DNA from: Propionibacteriaceae bacterium UBA7704
GTDB taxonomy: Bacteria; Actinomycetota; Actinomycetes; Propionibacteriales; Propionibacteriaceae
Assembly (NCBI GenBank): GCA_002482525.1
Contig: DLGC01000017.1
Span: 124,492 to 188,491, forward strand
DNA length: 64,000 nt
Direction of reading: 5' to 3'
How positions within the stretch are numbered: position 1 is the stretch's first letter; every line of letters begins with the position of its first letter. Both the position numbers and the translations under genes were made by a program. Positions 63,953-64,000 of this stretch are shown here, piece after piece. The notes beneath the pieces are model-generated. The model worked only from the letters and a program-made list of their open reading frames with translations. It ran no database searches and was not told the origin of the DNA.

Positions 63953-64000
63953 ATGGTCAGCAAAGTCGCCCTCCTCACTGCCGGTGGATTCGCCCCCTGC
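63953..64000 (+). CDS. pfp: PPi-dependent 6-phosphofructokinase, first 16 codons
   Basis: The window ends after codon 16. The readable part, MVSKVALLTAGGFAPC, closely resembles the N-terminus of propionibacterial pyrophosphate-dependent phosphofructokinase, including the glycine-rich PPi/ATP loop LTAGGFAPC. The enzyme makes fructose 1,6-bisphosphate using PPi. TAAGCT near 63906 could be the -10 of a 40-nt leader. The call needs the rest of the gene. Confidence 0.65.
   Translation, partial: MVSKVALLTAGGFAPC

Overview
The window is a high-GC actinobacterial chromosome segment, most likely from the family Propionibacteriaceae. The evidence is RbpA (an actinobacterial RNA polymerase factor), a separate polyprenol-phosphate mannose synthase next to lnt, an inactive-type PriA, a cobalamin-dependent MetH, and, at the right edge, the first 16 codons of a gene whose start closely resembles the pyrophosphate-dependent phosphofructokinase of propionibacteria. 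The species cannot be named from the sequence alone.

Left backbone (1-15.8 kb): priA (partial), fmt, rsmB and rpe form one strand-consistent run. It is followed by a PAC2-family gene divergent from metH, then an overlapping chain metH - peptide-type lipoprotein SBP - trmI, then tyrA-cmk-der, a CoA-binding protein and a membrane protein. tRNA-Pro(GGG) closes this part.

Accessory island (about 15.9-34.8 kb): a 1.3-kb IS481-family element sits exactly at the 3' end of tRNA-Pro and has duplicated its last 15 bp. A decayed tyrosine recombinase follows. Next comes a dense defence cluster: a thymidylate-synthase-like hydroxymethylase fused to a nucleotide-modification-associated domain, a 5-hmdU DNA kinase-family protein, an Nmad2 protein, a ThsB-like TIR protein, a second TIR protein translationally coupled to a SLOG protein, an Mrr-like nuclease, Vsr, a type II-like restriction enzyme divergent from a C5-cytosine methyltransferase, and a DUF262-HEPN pair. 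After an orphan secreted protein and a solo IS481-like end comes a Kiwa system (kwaA-kwaB) with an overlapping third gene that encodes a PD-(D/E)XK-type nuclease. The most interesting candidate system is the 18.1-24.8 kb block, which looks like chromosomal thymidine/uridine base hypermodification joined to TIR/SLOG nucleotide signalling and a nuclease.

Right backbone (34.8-64 kb): kinases, transporters, the metX-metW pair, lnt-ppm-fxsA, rbpA, a UMF1 transporter, GDPD, pdxY, an HTH-MurA fusion with a probable operator, lpd, conserved membrane proteins, an orphan Flp-type pilin, YbaK, a SatD-like/HTH operon behind a perfect palindrome, a 1447-aa acyl-CoA dehydratase activase-type protein, a YciO-like protein, a MalY-type lyase and a TadE-like protein.

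Across the backbone many genes have a TANNNT -10 element 6-8 nt before the start codon, which implies widespread leaderless transcription. Convergent gene pairs are packed with almost no spacing. All functional calls rest on reading motifs and family resemblance; no database search was run.
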